A stretch of 35,754 nt of DNA from Solirubrobacteraceae bacterium (GCA_016462625.1 JAEMSV010000041.1:1-35754), one strand, 5' to 3'; shown: positions 7,754 through 15,269, numbered from the stretch's first letter. The notes: generated by a model from the sequence alone, not told the origin. Numbers and translations: made by a program.

Positions 7754-7992
7754 CCCCGGCGGCGGCCGCACACGAGATCGAGCGCCCAGCCTCGCTGTTC
7801 GGTCCGCCGCCCACGCGCGAGCGCGCGTCCGAGCAGACGCTCGAGCAGCTGATGTCCGGCACGTGGACCGAGCTGCGGCGGCGCGCCGCCGCAGCGTGCC
7901 CGATGTGCGGCGGGACGCTCCAGGCCCGCTGGGGCGCGGGGCCGGCGCCCGTCGCCGGCCGCTGCAACGACTGTGGCACCGAGCTGACGTAG
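7750..7992 (+). CDS. small zinc-ribbon protein
   Basis: 80 residues, starting in the ATGA overlap with the lexA stop, so it is translationally coupled to lexA and probably SOS-regulated. The N-terminal half is Ala/Glu/Arg-rich helix; the C-terminal half has two CxxC pairs (CPMCGG and CNDCG, about 20 residues apart), the pattern of a zinc ribbon. No enzyme domain is present. It could be a regulator or nucleic-acid-binding accessory protein. Function unknown. Confidence 0.75.
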   Translation: MTPAAAAHEIERPASLFGPPPTRERASEQTLEQLMSGTWTELRRRAAAACPMCGGTLQARWGAGPAPVAGRCNDCGTELT

Positions 7993-8027
7993 GCGACACG
8001 GCTCCCTGTGCGCGGTACCCTCGAACG

Positions 8028-8353
8028 TGTACTCCAGGCAGTCGCGGAGGTGCAAGACCCTTCGAGGAAAGTCCGGACATCACAGGGCAGGGTGGTCGGG
8101 ATACCGACCCGGGGAAACCCGCGGGAAAGTGCCACAGAAACACACCGCCGATGGGCCCGTTCACGTGGCGGGCTACAGGTAAGGGTGAAAAGGTGCGGTA
8201 AGAGCGCACCGGCGTCCTGGTGACAGGCCGCGTCCAGGCAAACCCCACCCGATGCAAGACCAAGCAGGGCCGTTCGTAGGCTGCCCGCCGAGGTCCAGGT
8301 CGGTCGCATAGATGGATGACTGTCCACGACAGAATCCGGCTTACCGGAGTGCT
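8028..8353 (+). ncRNA. rnpB: RNase P RNA (bacterial class A)
   Basis: The two universal blocks are present: GAGGAAAGTCCGGACATC near the 5' end (8072-8089) and ACAGAATCCGGCTTA (8329-8343) near the 3' end. Between them lie the usual GGTAAGGGTGAAAAGGTGCGG and GCAAACCCC-type segments. The P1 helix can be seen: GTACTCC (8029-8035) pairs with GGAGTGC (8346-8352), which sets the ends. This RNA is the catalytic subunit that matures tRNA 5' ends. The gene lies only 35 nt after the zinc-ribbon gene, so its promoter may be inside that gene. Confidence 0.97.
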
Positions 8354-8356
8354 ACG

Positions 8357-8384
8357 GATCGGGCCCCTCTCGAGGGGCCCGATC
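8357..8384. terminator. shared terminator of rnpB and the reverse transcriptase gene
   Basis: GATCGGGCCCCTC and GAGGGGCCCGATC form a 28-nt almost perfect palindrome right after the rnpB P1 helix. The stop codon of the minus-strand RT gene (8384-8386) touches its right edge, so it can end transcription from both sides. Confidence 0.75.
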
Positions 8385-9721
8385 TATGTCTGCGGTCGGG
8401 GATCCCAGACGATGGCGTCGAAGGTGGTCCGCAGCTTGGCGCCGCGATCGGGGTTCAGCGAGGTGACCCAGGCGACTCGGCCGGCGAGGTGCGCGCGGAA
8501 GTCGGCGATGCCATCGCGGTTCGCGGCGTCGGGCCCGTGGCGGACCGCGTCATGCAGGATCGCCTTCAGCCGGTCGTAGTCGCGGCGCGGGATGTTCGTC
8601 CTCGCGTTGACCACGATGCCGCAGACCGCCTGACGATCGGCACGCGACATCCGCCGGGTCTTGGCCGGGCGGATGACGAACCCCTCGTCGGCGGCGATCT
8701 CCGCGACGGCACGCTGTGCGACGCCGATCCGCCGCGCCAGCTGCGCATCGCCGGAGATCACGAGGTCATCGGCGTAGCGCGTATATGTGCCTCCGAGCGC
8801 CGCGGCGAGTCCGGTCAGCCGACGGTCGAGCGCGTGTGCGACGAGGTTCGCCAGCGCCGGAGAGGTCGGCGCGCCCTGCGGCAGATGCGGCGTCCCCAGC
8901 CGCCGCCGCAGCAGGGCGTACGCGGGATCGGGCCGGCCGAGGATGTCGTTCGAAACCGTCCGCGGGATCTGGTTGGTGCAGAGCGCCGTCAAGCAGTGCG
9001 CGACAGGTTCCGGATAGCCGGCCAGCCGGTAGATCCCGTAGACGCGCCGAGCGGGCACGCCTGCGAAGAAGTCCATGAGATCGAACGAGAGGACGACCTC
9101 CCGGCCGGTGTGACGTGCGGCGTGGTCACGAGCAGAGCGGCCGCGGATGAACCCGTAGGCGGCGTCGTGCGGCGGCACCCAGCACAGGATCCGGCGCAGC
9201 ACGTCACGCTGGGCGACCTTCAGGCGGGCCTTCGGTGCCTCGAGGAGCCGGGGTGCGCCCGTCGTACGAGGGACCCAGGTGTAGCGGTAGTTGCGCAGTC
9301 GCTCTTCGGGGGCGAAGCGCTCCAGGCCCCGGGCATCGGCGAGCCACATCAGCGCCCCCGGGTCGAGGCCGAGGAGCGCGCCGAGGTCGCCGACGGTGTG
9401 GAGGATGGGCACGCGCCAGCGCCGGTCGACCATGACGGTCGGCGTCGGGCTCCAGTGCCGCATCTCGACCCGCTTCGCGAGGCGGGCCCGCCCGGTGATG
9501 TCGCGCAGCGACACCCGGATGAAGGCCTGGAGCTCCCGTGGCCGGTCGGCCGGCGGCCGGTGGTATCCCTCGAGGACCCGGCGGACGAGCGGGGTCAGCC
9601 ACACGGGGCGCTGCCCGATCATCCGCTCTCCGCGTGCGACCAGGCGCCGCTCGTTCCAGACCCCGCGAAGGAACGCCGAAGCAAGCGCCCCGGCGACCGT
9701 CTGGAGATCGGAGGTCACCAT
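8384..9721 (-). CDS. retron-like reverse transcriptase
   Basis: 445 residues. A complete RT core is visible: RT1-like KARLKVAQRDVLRRIL, motif A LSFDLMDFF (Asp214), PQGAPTSPALANLV (281-294), catalytic YADD (316-319) in YTRYADDLVISG, and VCGIVVNARTNIPRR (366-380). Retron RTs typically have NAxxH before motif A and VTG in the last block; here these read HAARH (200-204) and VCG (366-368), slightly diverged. An N-terminal extension of ~140 residues precedes the core. From memory the layout resembles myxobacterial retron RTs such as Mx162. The start ATG (9719-9721) lies 11 nt from the 3' end of a candidate msr-msd RNA on the same strand. No group II maturase domain, transposase, or accessory effector gene adjoins. 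It is flanked by rnpB and a divergent monooxygenase gene. RT identity is certain; retron membership is strong inference. Confidence 0.92.
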   Translation of the reverse strand: MVTSDLQTVAGALASAFLRGVWNERRLVARGERMIGQRPVWLTPLVRRVLEGYHRPPADRPRELQAFIRVSLRDITGRARLAKRVEMRHWSPTPTVMVDRRWRVPILHTVGDLGALLGLDPGALMWLADARGLERFAPEERLRNYRYTWVPRTTGAPRLLEAPKARLKVAQRDVLRRILCWVPPHDAAYGFIRGRSARDHAARHTGREVVLSFDLMDFFAGVPARRVYGIYRLAGYPEPVAHCLTALCTNQIPRTVSNDILGRPDPAYALLRRRLGTPHLPQGAPTSPALANLVAHALDRRLTGLAAALGGTYTRYADDLVISGDAQLARRIGVAQRAVAEIAADEGFVIRPAKTRRMSRADRQAVCGIVVNARTNIPRRDYDRLKAILHDAVRHGPDAANRDGIADFRAHLAGRVAWVTSLNPDRGAKLRTTFDAIVWDPRPQT

Positions 9722-9732
9722 GGGGGACCAAA

Positions 9733-9911
9733 GACACGCGACGACACGGCCCGACGTCTCCCGTCGTACGTGCGTAGACCCGCGGCGAAGCAGCGGCAGG
9801 TCGCACGTGATGTGGTGCTGAGGTGTGGAGGTCGTCCCCGGGGGAGCCCCGGAGGGCGCTGCGCACCACGGGGATGCGCAGTACCGGCTCGGGCTCGCAT
9901 CGTCGCGCGCC
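9733..9911 (-). ncRNA. candidate retron msr-msd RNA
   Basis: Read on the minus strand, CGCGACGA...CCCGA (9907 to 9889; a1) pairs with TCGGG...TCGTCGCG (9754 to 9737; a2). That is 8 plus 5 Watson-Crick pairs, and the outer part can extend by four more pairs (two G-U) to 9911/9733. An AGC follows directly (9889-9887), where retrons have the branching G. Downstream in order come hairpin CTGCGCA/TGCGCAG with a 9-nt loop (9881-9859), hairpin CCGGGG/CCCCGG (9852-9836), and a long stem ACGTGC+GACCTGC with GCGGGTC+GCACGT (9808-9768) with a 3-nt bulge. An imperfect closing helix joins 9827-9836 with 9753-9762. This is the msr (two hairpins) plus msd (long hairpin) plan. The pairing was found by eye in GC-rich DNA; no folding or covariation was run. 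Confidence 0.6.
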
Positions 9912-9991
9912 GATCGTAGTCGACTCAGGGCGGGTTGAGCGGCTCACATCGGGGCAACATCGCCCAGCTCCCGCGGCGGTAGGCTCGCCGC

Positions 9992-11779
9992 ATGCGCTTC
10001 GGTCTGCTGTACGAGCACCAGCTCCCTCGGCCGTGGGCACCGGACGACGAGCACCAGCTCTTTCAGGACGCGCTCGCGCAGGTCGAGCTCGCGGACAAGC
10101 TCGGGTTCGACTACGTCTGGGCCGTCGAGCACCACTTCCTCGAGGAGTACTCGCACTCCTCGGCGTCCGACGTCTTCCTCGCCGCCTGCTCCCAACGGAC
10201 GAAGAACATCCGCCTCGGCCTGGGCATCCTTCCTCTCCCGCCGGGGTTCCAGCACCCCGCGCGCGTGGCGGAGACGGTCGCGACCCTGGACCTGGTCAGC
10301 AACGGCCGCGTCGACTTCGGCTCGGGCGAGACGTCGTCGGGCGCTGAGCTCGAGGGCTTCGGCGTCGACCGCGCCACCAAGCGCGCGCAATGGGCCGAGG
10401 CCCTCGACGTCGTCACGCGCATGTTCGTCGAGGAGCCGTTCGCCGGGGTGGACGGGCGGTACGTCACGATGCCGGCGCGCAACGTCGTCCCCAAGCCACT
10501 GCAGAAGCCGCACCCGCCTTTGTGGGTCGCCTGTTCGCGCCGGGACACGATCCTGCTCGCCGCCGAGACGGGAATCGGCGCGCTGAGCTTCTCCTTCGCC
10601 GAGCCGGAGGAGGCGGCCGAGTGGGTCCGCGAGTACGAGGAGATCATCACCGGCGAGCGCTGTCTGCCGATCGGATTCGACGTCAACGCCCAGATCGCCA
10701 CCGCGCTGCCGATGATGGTCGCCCGCAACGAGGAGGACGCGATCGAGCGGGGCATCGACGGCGCCCACTTCTTCGGCTACGCGCTGGCGCACTACTACTA
10801 CTTCGCCGAGCACGAGCCGGGGAAGACGTCGATCCGTGACGAGTTCGAGAAGACGCGTCACGAGGTCGGCTTCGCGCGTGATGTCGTGGTGCCCGAGGGC
10901 GAGCCGCTCGGCGTGAAGGTGCTGACCGACGGACCGGGTTCGCTGCGCGGCGCGATCGGGACGCCCGACCAGGTCGCCGAGCTGTGCCGCCGCTACGAGG
11001 AGGCGGGCATCGACCAGATGATCTTCCTCGTGCAGACCGGGCGCACGAAGCACGAGCACGTATGCGAGTCGCTCGAGCTGTTCGCGAAGGAGGTCATGCC
11101 GGAGTTCCACGAGCGGGCGCCGGCGCAGGAGGCGGACAAGCGCGCCCGGCTGGCTGGAGCGGTCTCGAGCGCGCTGGAGCGCCGCGAGCCGCCGCAGCAG
11201 GTCGCGCCCGGCGTGTCGATCTCGCCGATGGCGACCGGTCCTGCACCCGGCATCGTTGGGGCGGGCGCGCCGCCGGAGCCCGAGTCGGTCCCGGTGGCGG
11301 CCACCGCCGCGGCGGGCGGCAACGGCGCGAGCGCCGGCTTCATGGCTGAGGTCATGCGGCGCGCGCAGCAGCGCGGCGAGGTCGTGTTCGGCACGTTCGT
11401 CCGGCGGTCGGACGACCGGACGCTCGAGCGGACGGTGGGCTCGGATCCCGCACTTCGCATGATCTTCGGCGCGATGGCACGGCGCTTCGACGCGGGCGCC
11501 GCGAACGGGTTCACCGGGGAGATCCAGTGGACGATGCGCGGCACGGCCGGCAACAAGTCCTGGACGGTCGACATCGATGGCCGCCGGGCGAAGGTCCGGC
11601 CGGGCCAGGCGAACGAGCCCAAGCTCGTCCTCACGATGTCGACGGCGGACTTCGCGCGGGTCGTGGCGGAGGAGCTGCATCCGGCAAAGGCGCTCATCAC
11701 CGGCCGGCTGCAGATCCGCGGCGACCTCGCGATCGCGGCCAAGCTGGGGCCGATGTTCGGCCAGTCGAGTGCGATCTGA
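9992..11779 (+). CDS. luciferase-like (LLM) flavin monooxygenase fused to an SCP2 sterol-carrier domain
   Basis: 595 residues in two parts. Residues 1 to ~380 are a bacterial-luciferase-type TIM barrel (MRFGLLYEHQLP, FDYVWAVEHHFLEEYS, RLGLGILPLPPGFQHPARVAE, NGRVDFGSGE, then GTPDQVAELCRRYEEAGIDQMIF), a family that uses reduced FMN or F420. A Pro/Ala/Gly-rich linker of about 70 residues follows. Residues ~450-595 look like an SCP2 lipid-binding domain (MIFGAMARRFD, GEIQWTMRG, SWTVDIDGRRAKVRPG, LVLTMSTADFARVV, ALITGRLQIRGDLAIAAKLGPMF). This suggests oxidation of a lipid or sterol-like substrate delivered by the C-terminal domain; the reaction itself is unknown. The lysE-like gene overlaps its 3' end by 11 bp. 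The gene is divergent from the retron region, with only ~80 bp for its promoter. Confidence 0.9.
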   Translation: MRFGLLYEHQLPRPWAPDDEHQLFQDALAQVELADKLGFDYVWAVEHHFLEEYSHSSASDVFLAACSQRTKNIRLGLGILPLPPGFQHPARVAETVATLDLVSNGRVDFGSGETSSGAELEGFGVDRATKRAQWAEALDVVTRMFVEEPFAGVDGRYVTMPARNVVPKPLQKPHPPLWVACSRRDTILLAAETGIGALSFSFAEPEEAAEWVREYEEIITGERCLPIGFDVNAQIATALPMMVARNEEDAIERGIDGAHFFGYALAHYYYFAEHEPGKTSIRDEFEKTRHEVGFARDVVVPEGEPLGVKVLTDGPGSLRGAIGTPDQVAELCRRYEEAGIDQMIFLVQTGRTKHEHVCESLELFAKEVMPEFHERAPAQEADKRARLAGAVSSALERREPPQQVAPGVSISPMATGPAPGIVGAGAPPEPESVPVAATAAAGGNGASAGFMAEVMRRAQQRGEVVFGTFVRRSDDRTLERTVGSDPALRMIFGAMARRFDAGAANGFTGEIQWTMRGTAGNKSWTVDIDGRRAKVRPGQANEPKLVLTMSTADFARVVAEELHPAKALITGRLQIRGDLAIAAKLGPMFGQSSAI

Positions 11780-12401
11780 GGTCATCGCGTTCGCGGGCGT
11801 CGCGGCGCTCCTGACGATCTCTCCGGGCGCCGACATGGCGCTCGTCGGGCGCCGTGCCCTCGGTCCGGGGCCGCTGCGCGACGCGTGTCTGGCGGCGCTC
11901 GGGATCTCGGCCGGCGTGATCGCCTGGGCGGCGCTGTCGGCGATCGGGGTGGCGGCGATCCTGGCAGCGTCGGCGACGGCGTACACCGCGCTGAAAGTGG
12001 CCGGCGGGATCTATCTCGTGCTCCTCGGGCTGCTCGCGTTCCGCGACGCGCGCCGCACGCTGCGCGACGGCGTCGCCGAGGAAGCACTGGCCGCCGAGAG
12101 CCGTTCGGCGTGGGCGGCGTTTCGCGAGGGACTCGTCACGAATCTGCTGAACCCGAAGATCGCGGTCTTCTACACGGCGGTGCTGCCGCAGTTCGTCGCG
12201 CCCGGAGATCCGGTCCTGCCGGTATCGCTGCTGCTGGCGGGCATCCACGCGACGCTCGGCATCGCCTGGCTGTGCGGCTACGCCTGGGTGCTGCACCGCA
12301 GCCGCGCCGTGCTTGGTGCGCGGGCGCGGGCGGCGATGCAGGTGGTCACGGGGGTCGTGCTGCTCGGGCTCGGTGGGCGGGTCGCGCTCGACCGCGGGTG
12401 A
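11769..12401 (+). CDS. LysE/RhtB family amino acid exporter
   Basis: 210 residues from the GTG at 11769, which overlaps the upstream gene by 11 bp. It has the family signature LLTISPGADMALV (LysE/RhtB 'TPGP' motif variant) in the first membrane segment, GISAGVIAWAALSAIGVAAIL, KVAGGIYLVLLGLLAFRDAR, the second signature FREGLVTNLLNPKIAVFYTAVLPQF, and two further helices: about six membrane segments in all. The family exports basic or hydrophobic amino acids and derivatives by proton antiport; the substrate cannot be assigned. It lies 57 bp upstream of dinB, which has its own SOS box. Confidence 0.9.
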   Translation: MRSEVIAFAGVAALLTISPGADMALVGRRALGPGPLRDACLAALGISAGVIAWAALSAIGVAAILAASATAYTALKVAGGIYLVLLGLLAFRDARRTLRDGVAEEALAAESRSAWAAFREGLVTNLLNPKIAVFYTAVLPQFVAPGDPVLPVSLLLAGIHATLGIAWLCGYAWVLHRSRAVLGARARAAMQVVTGVVLLGLGGRVALDRG

Positions 12402-12445
12402 TTGCAGCCTCGCGTTCAGGAGTTGTTCGGAGGCGAACGAGTATG

Positions 12446-12459
12446 CGAACATACGTTCG
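12446..12459. promoter_or_regulatory. LexA operator (SOS box) of the dinB-imuB operon
   Basis: CGAAC-ATAC-GTTCG, an exact match to the lexA box. Its last G is the first base of the chosen GTG start of dinB, so the transcript is leaderless or nearly so if this start is right. Confidence 0.9.
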
Positions 12460-13673
12460 TGCCCGCCGCCAGCATCCTGCACGCCGACCTCGACGCGTTC
12501 TTCGCCTCGGTCGAGCAACGGGATGATCCTTCCCTGCGCGGCAAGCCGGTCATCGTCGGGCCGGGTGTCGTGCTCGCCGCCAGCTACGAGGCACGGGCAT
12601 TCGGCATCCGGTCGGCGATGCCCGGGGGCGAGGCGCGGCGGCTCTGCCCTGATGCGATCGTCGTGCGGCCGCGCTTCGAGGCCTACGTCGAGGCGAGCAA
12701 GCAGGTCGTCACGATCTTCCGCGAGGCCGCGCCGGTCGTCGAGCGGCTCTCGATCGACGAGGCGTTCCTCGACGTCCGCGGGCTGGAGCACATCCGCGGC
12801 ACGCCGGTCGAGATCGCGGGCTGGCTGCGCACTGAGGTGCGCGAGCAGGTCGGGCTGCCGCTGAGCGTCGGGGTCGCGTCGACCAAGCACCTGGCGAAGA
12901 TCCTCAGCGCGGCGTCGAAGCCCGACGGGCTGCTCGCGGTCGAGCCCGGAGACGAGCTCGCGTACCTGCATCCGCTGCCGGTCGAGCGGCTGTGGGGTGT
13001 GGGGCCGAAGACGACGGCGAAGCTGCACGAGCACGGGCTCACGACGGTCGGCCAGCTCGCGGGGATGCCCGAGGACGCGCTCGTGGAGATCATGGGGCGC
13101 GGGACCGGGCGCCAGTTGCACGCGCTCGCGCACAACCGCGATCCGCGGCGGGTACGCAGCGACGGCCGGCGCCGGTCGTTCGGCTCGCAGAGCGCGATCG
13201 GCCGCGGATCGCATTCGCCGGAGAAGCTCGACCGGATCGCGGTCGCGCTGGTCGACCGGGTCACGCGGCGCATGCGCGCGAAGGGGCGCACCGGACGGAC
13301 GGTGGTGCTGCGGCTGCGCTTCGCCGACTACACGCGCGCGACCCGCTCGCGTACGCTGCGCCGGCCGACGGCGACGAGCGCCGTGGTCCTCGCGGCGCTG
13401 CGCTCGCTCATCGCGGCCGATGCGGAGCTGATCGCCCAGCGCGGCATCACGCTGCTCGGCATCACGGTGACGAACCTCGCGCGTGAGGACGGGCAGCTCG
13501 AGCTGCCACTCGACGGGCCATCGCACGCGGATCTCGACGCGGCGGTCGACCGGGTGCGCGACCGGTTCGGCACGACGGCGGTGCAGCGCGGGGTGCTGGT
13601 GCGGTCGGGGGATGGGATGGCGCCGTGGCTGATCCCGGGCCTCGAAGGCGTCGAGCCGGAGGCGCGGTCGTGA
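12459..13673 (+). CDS. dinB: DNA polymerase IV (Y-family, DinB)
   Basis: 404 residues from the GTG at 12459. It has all Y-family motifs: ADLDAFFASVEQ (catalytic Asp10, aromatic pair Phe14-Phe15), SYEARAFGIRSAMP, SIDEAFLDV (Asp100, Glu101), the helix-hairpin-helix LWGVGPKTTAKLHEHG and a little-finger domain. A probable beta-clamp motif QLELPL sits at 346-351. The frame is open further upstream from a TTG at 12402, but that would translate through the SOS box. The shorter start gives the canonical N-terminus (PAASILHADLDAFF). Induced by LexA cleavage; it carries out translesion synthesis at stalled forks. It overlaps imuB by 4 bp (GTGA), so both are one operon. This polymerase occupies the place where imuA stands in typical imuA-imuB-dnaE2 cassettes. 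Confidence 0.95.
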   Translation: MPAASILHADLDAFFASVEQRDDPSLRGKPVIVGPGVVLAASYEARAFGIRSAMPGGEARRLCPDAIVVRPRFEAYVEASKQVVTIFREAAPVVERLSIDEAFLDVRGLEHIRGTPVEIAGWLRTEVREQVGLPLSVGVASTKHLAKILSAASKPDGLLAVEPGDELAYLHPLPVERLWGVGPKTTAKLHEHGLTTVGQLAGMPEDALVEIMGRGTGRQLHALAHNRDPRRVRSDGRRRSFGSQSAIGRGSHSPEKLDRIAVALVDRVTRRMRAKGRTGRTVVLRLRFADYTRATRSRTLRRPTATSAVVLAALRSLIAADAELIAQRGITLLGITVTNLAREDGQLELPLDGPSHADLDAAVDRVRDRFGTTAVQRGVLVRSGDGMAPWLIPGLEGVEPEARS

Positions 13674-14845
13674 TCGTCTGCGTCTCCCTGCCGCGCTTCG
13701 CGCTCGTCACCGCTGCCGGCACGCGCCGCGAGCTGCTGACCGGGCCGGTCGCCCTAGCCCCTGAGCTGGGGCGCGCGCAGCTCATCGGCGAGGTCTCTCC
13801 GGCGGCCGAGGCGGTGGGCGTCCAACCGGGGCTGCGGCTGGGCGAGGCGCTGGCGCGCTGCCCGCAGCTCGTCCTGCTCCCACCCGACCCAGCGGGTGTG
13901 GCCGACGAATGGGAACGCGTGCTCGTCCGCTTGGAGAACATCGGCGCGGCGGTCGAGTCGCTGAGGCCGGGGTCGGCCTGCTTCGAGGCGCGAGGCCTGC
14001 GGCGCCTGCACGGCGGTCATGTCGACGGCGTGGTCGCGGCGGTGCGGACGGCGCTGCATCGACCGGTGCGGATCGGGCTCGGGCCGGTGCGGTTCTGCGC
14101 GGTGGCCGCGGCGTCGCAGGCACGGGTCCGGCGGGCGGCGGAGGTACGCGGAGCGGAGGATCTCGCGGCACTGCCGATCGAGCTGCTGCACTCGCGCCCC
14201 GATCTCGCCGAGCTGCCCGCGCCGCTGCGACGGCTGGGGATCGACACGCTCGGGCAGCTCGCCGCGATGCCCCGGCCCGCGCTCGGTGAGCGGTTCGGGG
14301 TCGCGGGGCAGCGGGCGCACGATGTCGCGAACGGGAAGGACCTGCCGCTGCGTCCCCGGCGCCCCGGCGCGACGCTCGCCGAGACGCTGGAGCTGCCGGA
14401 GTCCTCGTCCGGTGAGCAGTTGCAGCGCGCGATGGCACTGCTCGTCGACCGGGTGCTCGCGCGCCGTGAGCGCGACGGACGCACGCTGCGCTCGGCGGTG
14501 CTCTCCGCGCGGCTGGTCGAGGGCGGCACGTGGCGCGAACGGGTGGTCTTCCGTGAGGCGACGGTCGACCCCCAGCGCATTCGCCTGGCGCTCGGCGGGC
14601 GGCTGGAGCTGTTGCCCGCGCCGGCAGAGAAGCTGCGCCTGTCCGTCGAGCGGTTCGGTCCGCCGGCCTCGGCCGGTCCCTCCCTGCTGCGCGATGACGA
14701 GGAGCGCCGGCGCGGGCGGCTGCGCGAGGCGGTGGGGCAGGTGCGGGCGGTCGCCGGCCCGGAGGGCGCGCTGCGCGTGCTGGAGATCGATCCGGGGTCG
14801 CGCGTCGAGGAGCGCCGCGCCGTGCTGACGCCGTTCGAGCTATGA
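13670..14845 (+). CDS. imuB: ImuB-like, catalytically inactive Y-family protein
   Basis: 391 residues, starting at GTG in a 4-bp overlap with the dinB stop. The fold can be followed against Y-family polymerases, but the catalytic residues are missing: the first block is IVCVSLPRFALV (no DxD), and where SxDE should be it reads SLRPGSACFEARGL. The segment GVQPGLRLGEALARCPQLVLL and the HhH-like region LRRLGIDTLGQLAAMPRPALGERFG match ImuB. ImuB is an adaptor that links the beta clamp, ImuA and DnaE2 in SOS mutagenesis. No clear QLxLW-type clamp motif was found here; the DinB upstream has one. Followed with ATGA overlap by the DUF6504-like gene. Confidence 0.88.
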   Translation: MIVCVSLPRFALVTAAGTRRELLTGPVALAPELGRAQLIGEVSPAAEAVGVQPGLRLGEALARCPQLVLLPPDPAGVADEWERVLVRLENIGAAVESLRPGSACFEARGLRRLHGGHVDGVVAAVRTALHRPVRIGLGPVRFCAVAAASQARVRRAAEVRGAEDLAALPIELLHSRPDLAELPAPLRRLGIDTLGQLAAMPRPALGERFGVAGQRAHDVANGKDLPLRPRRPGATLAETLELPESSSGEQLQRAMALLVDRVLARRERDGRTLRSAVLSARLVEGGTWRERVVFREATVDPQRIRLALGGRLELLPAPAEKLRLSVERFGPPASAGPSLLRDDEERRRGRLREAVGQVRAVAGPEGALRVLEIDPGSRVEERRAVLTPFEL

Positions 14846-15084
14846 CGGGCGCCAAGCGCCTGGGGCAGCCCCGCGCGGCGCGGGTGCGGGCCGGCGAGGG
14901 CGGCCGCCCGCTGGAGATCGACGGCGCGCGCGTCGAGGCGATCCGCGAGACATGGCTGCTCGAGGATCGCTGGTGGACCGACCGGCCGCTGCGCCGCCGC
15001 TACTGGGAGGTCGTGACCGTTCGCGGGGACCTCGTGGTCGTCTTTCGCGATCTGGTGGCAGGTGCCTGGCGCCGGCAGCGGTGA
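14842..15084 (+). CDS. small DUF6504-like protein, imuB partner
   Basis: 80 residues, start within the imuB stop (ATGA). The C-terminal two-thirds (WLLEDRWWTDRPLRRRYWEV, TVRGDLVVVFRDLVAGAWRRQR) resembles, from memory, the DUF6504 domain and the tail found at the C-terminus of some actinobacterial ImuB proteins. It may therefore be a split-off ImuB domain working in the mutasome. The N-terminus is basic and Ala/Arg-rich. It belongs to the dinB-imuB operon and is probably SOS-induced. No catalytic motif. Confidence 0.8.
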   Translation: MTGAKRLGQPRAARVRAGEGGRPLEIDGARVEAIRETWLLEDRWWTDRPLRRRYWEVVTVRGDLVVVFRDLVAGAWRRQR

Positions 15085-15117
15085 GGGCTCACCGCCGCCG
15101 GCGTCAGACGAGCACCT

Positions 15118-15230
15118 ACCGGGTCGAGGGGATGAGATGACCCGGTTCGGCTGTGGGTCGGACACCCACTGCTCCGGCGTGCATCGGGGGTGAACGATGT
15201 TCCATCCGCTCCGGGCTTTTGGCACAGCCC
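15118..15230 (+). promoter_or_regulatory. structured leader upstream of the pilin-like gene
   Basis: Several perfect inverted repeats lie in the 185-nt gap: ACCGGGT/ACCCGGT (15118-15146), GTGGGT-CGGAC-ACCCAC (15153-15169), CATCG/CGATG (15182-15199) and GGGCT/AGCCC (15213-15230). GGCTGTG (15149-15155) can instead pair with CACAGCC (15223-15229), which would enclose the middle hairpins and exclude the second and last ones. Such competing pairings fit a cis-regulatory RNA, but GC-rich DNA gives hairpins by chance. It matches no riboswitch class I know. Confidence 0.3.
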
Positions 15231-15269
15231 TGCGCCAACGTCCGACAGCGACCGCGACAGGCTCCCGGC

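Noticed and set aside
8384..9721. RT as a group II intron maturase or a diversity-generating retroelement
   Set aside because: No maturase X domain or En domain and no intron domain V/VI; no template/variable repeat pair or accessory avd gene is nearby; the motif pattern is retron-like.
8312..9919. Open frame of 535 codons on the plus strand across the RT and msr-msd region
   Set aside because: Antisense to the RT, which has a complete set of RT motifs; the translated frame is low-complexity.
9944..11986. Open frame of 680 codons on the minus strand
   Set aside because: Antisense shadow of the LLM-SCP2 gene; it would also run over the monooxygenase promoter.
12402..12458. Upstream TTG start that would extend dinB by 19 residues
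   Set aside because: The extension would be translated from the SOS box, and the family N-terminus begins right after it.
15118..15230. c-di-GMP riboswitch upstream of the pilin-like gene
   Set aside because: Hairpins are present, but none of the conserved GEMM-type sequence blocks can be found.
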